In this document: piece by piece, positions 6,980-15,931 of the stretch | Layout of the letters: each line of letters begins with the position of its first letter | How positions within the stretch are numbered: the first letter of the stretch is position 1 | Assembly: GCF_021117385.1 (NCBI RefSeq) | Contig: NZ_CP088252.1 | Location: 2,418,001 to 2,482,000, forward strand | From: Frateuria soli | GTDB lineage: Bacteria > Pseudomonadota > Gammaproteobacteria > Xanthomonadales > Rhodanobacteraceae | Reading direction: 5' to 3' | DNA: 64,000 nt | Made by a program: the position numbers and the translations under genes | Notes under the pieces: model-generated | Told to the model about the DNA's origin: nothing | Databases searched by the model: none | What the model saw: the letters and a program-made list of their open reading frames with translations, nothing else

Positions 6980-9337
6980 ATGCAGGGAGAGGGGTCAACC
7001 CGGGTGTCATGGCAATGCGGCGAGTACACGATCGTGCCCGCCTGCCGACGCCTGCTGCGCAACGGACAGCCGGTCGAACTGGAAGCGAAGGTGTTCGACC
7101 TGATCCTGCTGCTGGTCGAGAACCGCGACCATGCCGTCGGCAAGCAGGAAGTCGTCACCGCCTTGTGGGGCCACCGGCCGATCACCGATGCGGCACTCAG
7201 CCAATTGCTCTACAAGGCCCGCCGCGCGCTGGATGACAACGGCGAACGCCAGGCCGTGATCCGCACCGTCTACGGCCGCGGCCTGCAGTGGGCGGCCGCC
7301 GTCACGCCCGTCGCAGCGTTGCCCGACGAGGCCGGATCCGTCACGCCGCCGGGCCCGGCATCGACGAATGCCGCGACCCGCCGGCACCGCTGGCGGCCGT
7401 TCGCATTCGCCGCCACCGCGCTCGCGGCGCTTGGTCTGCTGGTGTTCCTGTTCGTCTCCGCGAGCCGGGCGCCGCCCCTGGCGGCACCGCCGCGCCTGGC
7501 CATGATGCCCACGACCAATGCCACCGGCGACCCCCGGCTCGACTGGGTTTCGCACGGCCTGCCCGGGCTGATGGCGAGCCTGATGGGCGAAGGCCGGGAT
7601 GTCACGGTCATCGACGCGCTGAAGGTGGCGCGCGTCTGGGACTACACGCCGCCGCAGGGGCGCAGCCGCGCCGAACACGCGCGCTTCGTCACGCACGCCG
7701 ACATCGTGGTCGACAGCCGCCTGCGCAAGCTCGCCGACCGGCTCTACGAACTTGACCTGCACCTGGACGCGGGCCGATTGGCGCCCCCCGGCGACATCGT
7801 CATCACCGGGGAAGAACCCGGGACGCTCGGCATCCAGGCGATCGCGCGCATCCGCCGTGCGCTGCGGCTGGGTCCGCCGCCGCAAGTCCGGGGCGTACGC
7901 TCCGGCAGTGGTTACCTGGCCGAGACCTTCGCCCGCGGCCTGGATGAAGCCATGCGCGGTCGATGGATGCAGGCCAAGCCCTATTTCCTGCTGGCGGCGC
8001 AGAACGCACCGGACTTCCTGCCCGCCCGCTTCCGGCTCGGCGAGACCCAGGTGGTGACCGACGAGCCCGACCAGGCGCGGCAAACCCTCGAAGGCGTGCT
8101 GGCTGTGGCACGCGCCAAGGGCGACGACGTGCTGGCCGCCGGCAGCCTGGTCCAGCTGGCGCAGCTGGCGATGAACCGTCATCGCTACGAAGAGGCGCTG
8201 GCACTGCTGGACGATGCCACCCGGCTGGCCGGACACGACGCCGGCATGGATGCCGAGGTCGCGCTGAAGTCGGCGAACGTGGCCGCCAAGCTGCACCGGT
8301 TGCCGCTGGCGCGCAGCAAGCTCGCCGCGGCCCGCGAGCTGGTCGCCAGCCACCAGCTGAAGCAGATGGACGCCAATCTCCACAACAGCGAAGCGGCGGT
8401 CGCCGAGGCGGAAGGAAATGTCGTCGCAACCGAGGCGGCCAACCGCGCGGCGCTTGCCGCCAGCGAGGCGATCGGCAACGAGCGGGACGCGCGCGGCGAC
8501 GCCTACAACCTTGCGCTGGTGCTTGCGCGCGAAGGCAAGAACGGCGAGGCGATACGGTTGTTCGCCAACAGCTATCGGCGCTCGCTCGGTGTCGATCCGT
8601 GGCTCACCTTTGCCAGCGGCGACAACCTGGCGATCGCCCTGCTCAACGCCGGCCTCAGCGCGAACGTCAAGCCCATCGCGGCGCAGCTGCTCGCTACGGG
8701 AAAAGAACGGCACAACCCGGTCTGGCGCGCACTGGCCCTGATGCTGCGCGCCGGCAGTCGCTGGTACGAGGGCGACGCGCCGGGCTCGCTCGCCGACTGC
8801 CGCCAGGCGGCTGCCCTGGTCGATCCGGCGCAGGACCCCGCACTGTGGCTTGCGATCCGGCTCAGCGAAGCGTCGGCCGCGCTGGTGGCCGAGCCGTCGG
8901 CCGTGGCGATGGTCGAGCGCGATGCGGAGGCGCTGATCGCCGCGCAGAAACAGCCGTCCAACTACGCCTACGAGCGCCGGCTGTTCCAGGCGATGGCAGC
9001 CTCCGCGGCGGGCCACGCCGCACCGGCTCGCGAGGCCCTGGAGGCCGCGGCCGCCGCGCCTCGCCCCAACGACCCTATGGGCGACAACCTGCACTACATC
9101 GGGCTGGTGATCGCCCTGCGCGACACGAACGCGGATGCGGCCGCGATCGCCCTCGCCGGCTTCGACGCCGGCACCGCCGCCAATGCGGACGTGCTCCGCC
9201 TTTACGGCCAGTGGATGGCGCGGCAAGGGGACGATGCCCGCCGCGATCGCGCCGCGGCGCGGCTCACGACCCTGCGCACGGAGGCCCTCGCCGCGCTGGC
9301 CACCGAACCGGTCGCGATACATCCGGCTTCGCCCTGA
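6980..9337 (+). CDS. Membrane-anchored winged-helix transcriptional regulator with periplasmic TPR-like region
   Basis: The 785-residue product has three parts. Residues 12-105 are an OmpR/CadC-type winged helix, with LEAKVFDLILLLVENRDHAV and a recognition-helix region ALSQLLYKARRAL followed by IRTVYGRGLQW. Residues about 139-161 are a single hydrophobic transmembrane segment. The remaining 600 residues are Ala-rich paired helices typical of TPR repeats. This is the layout of CadC/ToxR-like one-component regulators that bind DNA inside and sense outside. ATG 6980 follows GGAAAGAGA. The ligand is unknown; it may control the exported-protein genes that follow. Confidence 0.8.
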   Translation: MQGEGSTRVSWQCGEYTIVPACRRLLRNGQPVELEAKVFDLILLLVENRDHAVGKQEVVTALWGHRPITDAALSQLLYKARRALDDNGERQAVIRTVYGRGLQWAAAVTPVAALPDEAGSVTPPGPASTNAATRRHRWRPFAFAATALAALGLLVFLFVSASRAPPLAAPPRLAMMPTTNATGDPRLDWVSHGLPGLMASLMGEGRDVTVIDALKVARVWDYTPPQGRSRAEHARFVTHADIVVDSRLRKLADRLYELDLHLDAGRLAPPGDIVITGEEPGTLGIQAIARIRRALRLGPPPQVRGVRSGSGYLAETFARGLDEAMRGRWMQAKPYFLLAAQNAPDFLPARFRLGETQVVTDEPDQARQTLEGVLAVARAKGDDVLAAGSLVQLAQLAMNRHRYEEALALLDDATRLAGHDAGMDAEVALKSANVAAKLHRLPLARSKLAAARELVASHQLKQMDANLHNSEAAVAEAEGNVVATEAANRAALAASEAIGNERDARGDAYNLALVLAREGKNGEAIRLFANSYRRSLGVDPWLTFASGDNLAIALLNAGLSANVKPIAAQLLATGKERHNPVWRALALMLRAGSRWYEGDAPGSLADCRQAAALVDPAQDPALWLAIRLSEASAALVAEPSAVAMVERDAEALIAAQKQPSNYAYERRLFQAMAASAAGHAAPAREALEAAAAAPRPNDPMGDNLHYIGLVIALRDTNADAAAIALAGFDAGTAANADVLRLYGQWMARQGDDARRDRAAARLTTLRTEALAALATEPVAIHPASP

Positions 9338-9385
9338 TCGGGCGGTAGCATGCGTGTGGCACCGCCAGCCATCCACGGGATCGCC

Positions 9386-10315
9386 ATGAAACGTCTTTCG
9401 CTTGCCGGCCTCGCCGCCGCCCGCTTGCCGGCCAACCGGCCACGCCGGGGGCAGCGGACTGGCCTGGCGCTGCTGGGCCTGCTCCTCGCTCTCCTTGCGA
9501 CTCCCGCGCTGGCTCATCCGGCGCTCTGGACGATCAAGGACCAGGACACCACGATCTACCTGTTCGGCACGGTGCACCTGCTGCCGCATGACACCGACTG
9601 GCACTTCCCGGCGCTGGACAAGGCTCTGCAGGACAGCCAGGCGCTGTACGTGGAGATCGTCGACGACGACCAGGCCAGCATGGCGGCGCTGGTGATGCGC
9701 TACGGCATGGACATGACGCATTCGCTTTCCGACCGGCTGACGCCGTTCGAGCGCGGCCGGCTGGAACGCGCCGCGCGCCTGGCAGACATCCCCGGCGGCG
9801 TGGCCTCCCTGAACATGATGCGGCCGTGGCTGGCCGCGCTCACCCTCACCGTGGCGCCGCTGACCAAGGCAGGCCTGGACCCCGCCGAAGGCGTCGACAA
9901 ACAGTTGCGCGCCACCATGGCGAAGGCGGGCAAACCGGTGCGGGGGCTGGAGACCGCCGAACAGCAGATCCGTTTCCTGGCCGACATGCCCCAGGCGATG
10001 CAACTGGCGATGCTGCGCTCGACCCTGCGCGACACCGACCGCGCCATGGCGGACCTGTCCGCCATCATCCAGGCCTGGAAGGACGGCGACGAGGCCGCGC
10101 TCGCCTGGCTGGAGAACGACCTCATGCGCCGCGAGACACCCGAGCTCTACCAGCGCCTGCTGGTCGAGCGCAACGACGCCTGGGCCAAACGCATCGCCGC
10201 CATGCTGCGGCAGCCCGGAACCGTGTTCATTGCCGTCGGCGCAGCCCATCTGGCCGGCCCGGACAGCGTGCAGTCGCGGCTGGCCAGGGAAGGCATCGAC
10301 GCTCAGCGACGGTAA
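9386..10315 (+). CDS. TraB/GumN family exported protein
   Basis: The 309-residue protein begins with a Sec signal (LALLGLLLALLATPALA) and continues with the TraB/GumN hallmark ALWTIKDQDTTIYLFGTVHL, the GTxH motif of this metal-dependent peptidase-like family. A second conserved block near the C-terminus, GTVFIAVGAAHLAGPDSV, is also typical, as is the ETAEQQIRFLADMP segment. Related Tiki proteins are metalloproteases, but the bacterial function is largely unproven. GumN takes its name from the xanthan locus; no exopolysaccharide genes are present here. It lies 48 bases after the TPR regulator on the same strand and may be its target. Confidence 0.85.
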   Translation: MKRLSLAGLAAARLPANRPRRGQRTGLALLGLLLALLATPALAHPALWTIKDQDTTIYLFGTVHLLPHDTDWHFPALDKALQDSQALYVEIVDDDQASMAALVMRYGMDMTHSLSDRLTPFERGRLERAARLADIPGGVASLNMMRPWLAALTLTVAPLTKAGLDPAEGVDKQLRATMAKAGKPVRGLETAEQQIRFLADMPQAMQLAMLRSTLRDTDRAMADLSAIIQAWKDGDEAALAWLENDLMRRETPELYQRLLVERNDAWAKRIAAMLRQPGTVFIAVGAAHLAGPDSVQSRLAREGIDAQRR

Positions 10316-10321
10316 GGAACG

Positions 10322-10346
10322 GGCCGGTCGGCCATCGGCACCGGCC
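10322..10346 (+). terminator. Hairpin after the TraB/GumN gene
   Basis: GGCCGGT and ACCGGCC form a seven-pair stem around a short loop that can itself pair (GCC/GGC). No T-run follows, so it may be a weak or factor-assisted stop, or an mRNA 3' stabiliser. An AT-richer stretch follows at about 10365-10400 and could hold the promoter of the next gene. Confidence 0.35.
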
Positions 10347-10501
10347 GGGCCGATCGACGCAAGCCATTGATCGTCAAACAAAGTAAGGATTCGTAAAGAC
10401 CGCCTCAGAAGGTCATCAAGCCTGCGCCGGCGCCAGTCGGCTGCGATACGGCGCACGCCGCGATCCGCGTCGTGCCCCGTACCGCAGCCAGGCCCACGGA
10501 C

Positions 10502-11437
10502 ATGACCCACCAGCACACCCTCCTTCGTGTCGCCGCAAGGCGGCCCGCCCGCCTCCTCGCCGCCTGCCTTGCCGCCAGCACCGGCCTGGCCCTGTCGCCA
10601 CCGGGCACGGCGAGCGACGTTTCTCCCTATGACCTGAAGGAGAGCCCCGCCACGCTGGTCTACTCCATCGACATCAGCGGGCATGCCCGTGAGGGAGATG
10701 CGAAGACCGGCACCTTCCGCGACACCACGGTGCACCGGCACCTTGACGGCACCGTGCACCTGAAGGGCAGGCAGGGTACCGCGGCGCGCGTGGACAACGC
10801 CCGGCAGGTGATCGAGCAGACCGCCCCCGCGCGGCAACTCATGGGCCCGGCGATCGAGCAGGCCATGGCCACCTGCGGCGAGGACGAGGCCTGCATGACC
10901 GCGGCCATGATGAAAATGTCGGCCGATATCAAGCGCAGCCATCCGGGCGTCATCGAGGCCGCCACGAAAACCAGGGCCAGGCTGAGCAGCCACGGCCTCG
11001 GCGATTGGGCGATCGACTCCCTCACCCCGCGGTGCTCGCTGCGCGCCCTCACGCAGGGAACCTCGCGCTACCGCACGATCGACGCGGGCGAGGGCTACAG
11101 CGACTACGTAACCGGCTCGCAACAGCGCCGCGGCGAAGGCAACCAGGACTGCGCATCGGGCAAGCCGCTGGACAACCTGCCCAATGCCAGCGCCACCTGG
11201 GACGGCGACACCCGGGTGCTGCAGCTCCAGCTGCCGGGCATGACCGTGGACGAGCGCACCACCGATTCGGACGGCAAGACCGACACCGCCAGGGTCATCA
11301 TCCCCGACGTGTCCCTGGACGACCTGCACTGGACCGGCAAGGGTCCGCAGAGTGGCCAGCAGACCCGGCAGGTCGAGGCCGGCGGCATCCCCGCCACCAT
11401 GACCATCCGCTGGACCTTCACCCCCGGCAGGGCCTGA
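10502..11437 (+). CDS. Exported protein of unknown family
   Basis: I do not recognise this 311-residue protein. It starts with a signal-peptide-like region (RPARLLAACLAASTGLALSP) with cleavage probably near residue 35. The mature part has four or more Cys residues (CGEDEACM, RCSLRAL, GNQDCASG) that could form disulfides, a central helical stretch (QVIEQTAPARQLMGPAIEQA), and a C-terminal beta-rich region ending TMTIRWTFTPGRA. Two bases separate its stop from the ATG of the D,D-carboxypeptidase, so the two are almost certainly co-transcribed and may both act in the periplasm. Confidence 0.6.
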   Translation: MTHQHTLLRVAARRPARLLAACLAASTGLALSPPGTASDVSPYDLKESPATLVYSIDISGHAREGDAKTGTFRDTTVHRHLDGTVHLKGRQGTAARVDNARQVIEQTAPARQLMGPAIEQAMATCGEDEACMTAAMMKMSADIKRSHPGVIEAATKTRARLSSHGLGDWAIDSLTPRCSLRALTQGTSRYRTIDAGEGYSDYVTGSQQRRGEGNQDCASGKPLDNLPNASATWDGDTRVLQLQLPGMTVDERTTDSDGKTDTARVIIPDVSLDDLHWTGKGPQSGQQTRQVEAGGIPATMTIRWTFTPGRA

Positions 11438-11439
11438 CC

Positions 11440-12225
11440 ATGCACGCGGGAGCACGAGCGGGCGGCGCACATGCGATGGCGTCGCTGGCCCTGGCCTGTG
11501 CACTGTGGACCGCTGCCGCGGGCGTCCGCGCCGAGACGCCGGCCCGGTCGGCCCGCTACGCACAGCGGGCCATGCACGTTGCGGCACGCATGGGCGCTGA
11601 CGCAGGTTACGCGGCCACGCACGGCTGGGTCCTGCAGCCCGAAGCGCCGAAGCTGGTGCACGCCGGGCGGGATCTCTACGGCCGTCCACTGCGGCTGGCG
11701 CCCAGGGCCGCGAAAGCCCTGCGCGCCATGCTCGCGGCCGCCGCGCGCGATGGCGTCGTCCTGCGCGTCGTGTCCGGCTTTCGCAGCTTCGACCACCAGC
11801 GCCGCCTGCTGCGCCGCAAGCTCGATCGTGGCCAGCCGCTCGCATCGGTACTGCGCGTCAATGCGCTTCCCGGCTACAGCGAGCACCACAGCGGCCGTGC
11901 GCTGGACCTGACCACCCCCGGCGTGCCCGCGGCTGATGCTTCGTTCGCGCGCACGCCCGCGTATGACTGGCTGGTACGCCACGCCGGCGACTACGGCTTC
12001 GCGCTGTCCTATCCGGACGGCAATGCGAAGGGCATTGCATTCGAGCCGTGGCACTGGCGCTTTGTCGCGCCGGCATCGACCGCCGAAACCCGGCTGGCGC
12101 AGGCGCCCTCCGCGCGACCGGGTACCGGCGATGCCGTCGCGCACGTGCCCGCGGAGCCCATCTCCCGCACAACGCTCACCCGCGTCCCGTCACGCATCCG
12201 CCCCATCGTCCAGGGATATCCATGA
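11440..12225 (+). CDS. VanY/M15-type D-alanyl-D-alanine carboxypeptidase
   Basis: The 261-residue exported protein carries the M15 (VanY) zinc-peptidase core. VLRVVSGFRSFDHQRRLL is the SxFRS substrate/metal region, PGYSEHHSGRALDLTTPG contains the SxHxxGxAxD zinc motif, and GIAFEPWHWRFV carries the catalytic Glu and third zinc His (ExWHW). Such enzymes trim the terminal D-Ala from peptidoglycan pentapeptides. A hydrophobic segment at residues 14-30 is the likely signal. The gene overlaps the next small gene by four bases (ATGA), indicating translational coupling. An Arg/Pro-rich tail of about 45 residues beyond the domain is unusual. Confidence 0.88.
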   Translation: MHAGARAGGAHAMASLALACALWTAAAGVRAETPARSARYAQRAMHVAARMGADAGYAATHGWVLQPEAPKLVHAGRDLYGRPLRLAPRAAKALRAMLAAAARDGVVLRVVSGFRSFDHQRRLLRRKLDRGQPLASVLRVNALPGYSEHHSGRALDLTTPGVPAADASFARTPAYDWLVRHAGDYGFALSYPDGNAKGIAFEPWHWRFVAPASTAETRLAQAPSARPGTGDAVAHVPAEPISRTTLTRVPSRIRPIVQGYP

Positions 12226-12611
12226 ACAAGCGCACCCATCGCCTGAACCTCCTGCTCGCCGCGCTCGCCGTGTTCGCCGCGCAGGCGCATGCGCAGGCGG
12301 CTCACGTCACCTGCTCGGCCAGATCCATCGCCACGATCGAGGCGCTCGCCCGGCACGACCACGACGGCGCTCGCCGTTACCTGGACGTCGCGCTGCAGTC
12401 CAACTCGCAGCGGATGGAGTCGATGTGGGATGCGCTGATCGAGCACAACTGGGGTGCCTACCGCTCGCACGGCGTCCCCGAGGAAACCGCCCACGGCGAC
12501 CACACCACCACGGTCCGCCTGCCGCTGCGGTTCGACCACGGCGCGACGACGTCGACGCTCACCTGCGACCCGAGAGCCGGCGGCGCCATCGTCGAGTTCT
12601 CGCTGCTGTAG
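12222..12611 (+). CDS. Small exported protein, DUF3887-like, paralogue 1
   Basis: The 129-residue product has a clear signal peptide (LLLAALAVFAAQAHAQA). The mature part begins with a Cys and a helix with the pattern ALARHDHDGARRYLD, then WDALIEHNWGAYRSHGVPEE, and ends in beta strands with a second Cys (TSTLTCDP...AIVEFSLL). The layout resembles the DUF3887 fold (a small alpha/beta domain with W...G spacing), but I cannot confirm the family. It overlaps the carboxypeptidase stop codon by four bases. The gene at 12705 is a diverged copy with the same landmarks, so the pair arose by tandem duplication. Confidence 0.65.
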   Translation: MNKRTHRLNLLLAALAVFAAQAHAQAAHVTCSARSIATIEALARHDHDGARRYLDVALQSNSQRMESMWDALIEHNWGAYRSHGVPEETAHGDHTTTVRLPLRFDHGATTSTLTCDPRAGGAIVEFSLL

Positions 12612-12704
12612 CGACGGGCCTGCATCGGCAGGTCACGTTCGAACAGGCCCGCGGACCGCGAACGCATTGACCCGCACCCGGTCCTCCACCACAGGAAAAT
12701 TCCC

Positions 12705-13088
12705 ATGCGCACGTCCACGCTTCTCGCCCTTTCCCTCGCCTGCATCGCCTCGGGCCCCGGCCATGCCTCGGCGCTGGGCGATCAATGCCTCGCCCTCGCA
12801 CCGAAGTTCACCGAAGCGTTCGTGTCGGGCGACTACGCCGGCGCCCATCGGGAATTGGATGGCTTCGCGCGCGCGATGGCCTCGCCCGAGTCGCTAAAGA
12901 GCGACTGGGCCGACATGAACCGCGAGTTCGGCGCCTACGTCTCCCACGGCAAGCCGGTCGTGTTCCAGGACGACGGCAGGGACGCTTTCATCCGTACCCC
13001 GATGACCTTCGCGCGGCGCACCGTGACCGTGCAGGTCGTGTGCAGCCGGGACACCCACGGCAGGATCGGCAGCCTGGCCTTCCTCTGA
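12705..13088 (+). CDS. Small exported protein, DUF3887-like, paralogue 2
   Basis: The 127-residue product shares landmarks with the preceding small protein: a signal peptide (LLALSLACIASGPGHASA), an N-terminal Cys, a GDYAGAHRELDGFARAM helix, W...FGAYVSHGKP, and a final strand pair VTVQVVCSRD...RIGSLAFL. The two conserved Cys residues suggest one disulfide. The GDY...A...F pattern is what suggests DUF3887. No function is known. It sits 93 bases after its paralogue and probably ends the carboxypeptidase operon. Confidence 0.65.
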   Translation: MRTSTLLALSLACIASGPGHASALGDQCLALAPKFTEAFVSGDYAGAHRELDGFARAMASPESLKSDWADMNREFGAYVSHGKPVVFQDDGRDAFIRTPMTFARRTVTVQVVCSRDTHGRIGSLAFL

Positions 13089-13417
13089 CGACGGGTGATC
13101 TCCCCCGCCCGCGCGCGATGCCAGGCTGACGACGCGAACCCGGACCAGACCGGAAGAGCTCTCCGCTCGCGAGGTCTGTCCGGCGGCGAACGATCGCCCG
13201 ATGCTGGCGGGCCAACCCGGCACCGGGGCCGGAAGATCCCGAGCGCGAGGCCGCCGGGGCGGCGGGAATGCTCCGTCCGGTCAGGCCGGGCCGGGGTCGG
13301 ACATGGCCTGTCCGGGAACCGCGCGGCCACCGCACGGCCTGCCCACCTTGCCTGCAACTGTCCCCCCCGCGGCCGATCTGGCACCATCGGCCGGTTACCC
13401 GCGCAAGAAACCCCCGC
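13089..13417. other. Intergenic region before parC, no gene seen
   Basis: This 329-base stretch is uniformly GC-rich and holds no coding frame I can support. It must contain the end of the upstream transcript and the parC promoter, but I cannot point to a convincing -35/-10 pair, terminator or repeat in it. Confidence 0.5.
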
Positions 13418-15658
13418 ATGAACCTGCAAGCCAATTTCGAACAGATCCCGCTCAAGGAATACGCCGAGCGGGCCTACCTCGACTACTCGATGTACGTGGT
13501 GCTGGACCGCGCGCTGCCCTTCGTGGGCGACGGCCTCAAGCCCGTGCAGCGGCGCATCATCTACGCGATGAGCGAACTGGGCCTGGCCGCGACCGCCAAG
13601 CCGAAGAAATCGGCGCGTACCATCGGCGACGTGATCGGCAAGTTCCATCCGCACGGCGACACCTCGTGCTACGAGGCGATGGTGCTGATGGCGCAGCCGT
13701 TCTCCTACCGCTATCCGCTGGTCGACGGCCAGGGCAACTTCGGCTCGCCCGACGACCCGAAGAGCTTCGCGGCGATGCGCTACACCGAGTCGAAGCTCAG
13801 CCCGATCGCCGAGGCGCTGCTGGGCGAGCTGGCGCACGGCACGGTGGACTGGGTACCCAACTTCGACGGCACGCTGGAGGAGCCGTCCTGGCTGCCCGCG
13901 CGCGTGCCGCACGTGCTGCTCAACGGTTCGATGGGCATCGCCGTGGGCATGGCCACGGACATCCCGCCGCACAACCTGCGCGAGGTGGTGGCCGCCTGCA
14001 TCCACCTGCTGGACAACCCCGACGCCACCGTCGCCGACCTGGCCCAGCACATACCTGCCCCGGACTATCCGACCGCGGCGGAAATCATCACCCCGCGCAA
14101 GGAGCTCCTGTCGATCTACCAGACCGGCACCGGCTCGCTGCGTGCCCGCGCGGTATACCAGGTGGAGGACGGCAACATCGTCATCACCGCGCTGCCGCAC
14201 CAGGTCAGCCCCTCCAAGATCCTCGAGCAGATCGCCGCGCAGATGCGCGCCAAGAAACTGCCGATGGTCGAGGACCTGCGCGACGAGTCCGACCACGAGA
14301 ACCCGATCCGCCTGGTGGTGGTGCCGCGCTCCAACCGCGTGGACTCGGCCGAGGTGATGCAGCACCTGTTCGCCACCACCGACCTGGAGAAGAGCTACCG
14401 CGTCAACCTCAACATGATCGGCCTGGACGGCCGCCCGCAGGTGAAGGACCTCAGGAAGATCCTCACCGAGTGGCTGACCTTCCGCACCGACACGGTCACG
14501 CGCCGCCTCACCCATCGCCTGGGCAAGGTCGAGCGGCGCCTGCACCTGCTCGAAGGCCTGCACATCGCCTACCTCAACCTGGACGAGGTGATCCGCATCG
14601 TGCGCTCGGAAGACGAGCCCAAGCCGGTGCTGATGAAGCGGTTCAAGCTGTCCGAGGAGCAGGCCGACTACATCCTCGAAACGAAGCTGCGCCAGTTGGC
14701 GCGCCTGGAAGAGATGAAGATCGAGGCCGAGCGCAACCAGCTGGAGGAAGAGCGCGCCCGCATCAACGTGCTGCTCAAGTCCCCGGCCAAGCTCAAGGGC
14801 CTGATCAAGGAAGAACTGCGTGCCGACGCCGCCAGGTACGGCGACGCGCGCCGCTCGCCGCTGGTCGAGCGCGAGGTCGCGCAGGCGCTGGACGAGAGCG
14901 CGCTGGTCGCCAGCGAGCCGGTCACCGTGGTGCTCAGCCAGAAGGGCTGGATCCGCGCGGCCAAGGGCCACGACGTCGACGCCGAGGGCATGAACTATCG
15001 CGAGGGCGACGGCCTGCTCGCCGCGGTGAAGGCGCGCACCACCCAGCAGATCGCGGTCATCGACTCCACCGGCCGCAGCTACTCCACGCCGGCGCACACG
15101 CTGCCCTCCGCGCGCGGCAACGGCGATCCGCTCACCGGCCGCTTCAGCCCGCCGGCGGGCGCCAGCTTCGACGCGCTCACCGCCGGCGACAACGACACGC
15201 GGCTGATCCTGGCCACCGACTTCGGCTATGGCTTCGTCACCCGCTTCGAGGCGCTCACCGGCCGCAACAAGGCCGGCAAGCAGATCATCAGCCTGAGCGA
15301 AGGCGCCAGGATCCTGCAGCCACAGGCCAGCGCCGATCCCGCGCGCGACCGCATCGTGGTGGTCACCACCGAAGGCCACCTGCTGATGTTCTCGGTGGCC
15401 GAGCTGCCGGAACTGGACAAGGGCAAGGGCAACAAGCTGATCGAAGTGCCCAAGGCCAAGCTCGCCAGCGGCGAGGAACGCGTGGCGGGCATCGCGGTGG
15501 TGGCCGAGGGCAAGGGCGAGGTCACGCTGTACGCCGGCCAGCGCAAGCTCACCCTGCGCTGGAACGACCTGGTCGAGTACGGCGGCAACCGCGCCACCCG
15601 TGGCGGCCTGCTGCCGCGCGGCCTGCGTCGTGTGGAGCGCATCGAAACCACCGGCTGA
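13418..15658 (+). CDS. parC: DNA topoisomerase IV subunit A
   Basis: The 746-residue protein is ParC, the cleavage subunit that decatenates chromosomes with ParE. The N-terminal GyrA/ParC winged-helix block is well conserved ([34 protein letters not shown]), with the catalytic Tyr in RYTESKLS near residue 121. The coiled tower follows, then a C-terminal beta-pinwheel with degenerate repeats; no GyrA-box is seen, which separates it from GyrA. Length agrees with ParC (752 in Escherichia coli) and not GyrA. In the quinolone-determining region the sequence is [11 protein letters not shown], with Thr where Escherichia coli has Ser80. No parE is in the window. Confidence 0.95.
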   Translation: MNLQANFEQIPLKEYAERAYLDYSMYVVLDRALPFVGDGLKPVQRRIIYAMSELGLAATAKPKKSARTIGDVIGKFHPHGDTSCYEAMVLMAQPFSYRYPLVDGQGNFGSPDDPKSFAAMRYTESKLSPIAEALLGELAHGTVDWVPNFDGTLEEPSWLPARVPHVLLNGSMGIAVGMATDIPPHNLREVVAACIHLLDNPDATVADLAQHIPAPDYPTAAEIITPRKELLSIYQTGTGSLRARAVYQVEDGNIVITALPHQVSPSKILEQIAAQMRAKKLPMVEDLRDESDHENPIRLVVVPRSNRVDSAEVMQHLFATTDLEKSYRVNLNMIGLDGRPQVKDLRKILTEWLTFRTDTVTRRLTHRLGKVERRLHLLEGLHIAYLNLDEVIRIVRSEDEPKPVLMKRFKLSEEQADYILETKLRQLARLEEMKIEAERNQLEEERARINVLLKSPAKLKGLIKEELRADAARYGDARRSPLVEREVAQALDESALVASEPVTVVLSQKGWIRAAKGHDVDAEGMNYREGDGLLAAVKARTTQQIAVIDSTGRSYSTPAHTLPSARGNGDPLTGRFSPPAGASFDALTAGDNDTRLILATDFGYGFVTRFEALTGRNKAGKQIISLSEGARILQPQASADPARDRIVVVTTEGHLLMFSVAELPELDKGKGNKLIEVPKAKLASGEERVAGIAVVAEGKGEVTLYAGQRKLTLRWNDLVEYGGNRATRGGLLPRGLRRVERIETTG

Positions 15659-15662
15659 GACC

Positions 15663-15686
15663 GGGGGGACGCTTCGAGCGCCCCCC
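15663..15686 (+). terminator. Terminator-like hairpin after parC
   Basis: Six G residues, a bulged A and CGC pair with GCG and six C residues across a TTCGA loop, four bases after the parC stop. No T-run follows; the sequence passes directly into a REP-like repeat. Confidence 0.45.
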
Positions 15687-15687
15687 T

Positions 15688-15762
15688 GTAGGAGCCCACT
15701 TGTGGGCGATGTTCCCTGCGGCGCCGTGAGCGTCAGGCCATCGCCCACGAGTGGGCTCCTAC
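15688..15762. repeat. REP-like inverted repeat, family A copy 1
   Basis: Two 24-base arms (15688-15711 and 15739-15762) begin GTAGGAGCCCAC and are near-perfect reverse complements, so each arm and the whole element can fold. Each arm is itself palindromic (GCCCAC/GTGGGC). Related copies lie at 39999-40069 and 37456-37518. This is the form expected of a REP doublet: intergenic, short, without coding capacity. Confidence 0.8.
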
Positions 15763-15931
15763 GAAAGTCGGTACCGTCCCCGGCGGCCGGGAGTCATTGC
15801 GGCCGGCATGGGTTGGTCAGGAACAGCCTCCCTGGAATTCGACCGGCCGCTGCTTCGAACTTTGACGTCCTCCGGCACTCCAAGTCCGGTACAGGCGATC
15901 CCCTGCCCAGGCATTGCAAGCCGGAGCCCCC

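Noticed and set aside
7007-11845. A 1612-codon open frame on the minus strand, opposite the regulator and exported-protein genes
   Set aside because: It is the codon-phase shadow of GC-rich genes on the plus strand: composition is Arg/Gly/Ala/His-rich, there are no domains, and the plus-strand genes have signals and motifs.
12935-15748. A 937-codon minus-strand frame opposite parC
   Set aside because: Antisense shadow of parC extending through the intergenic repeat.
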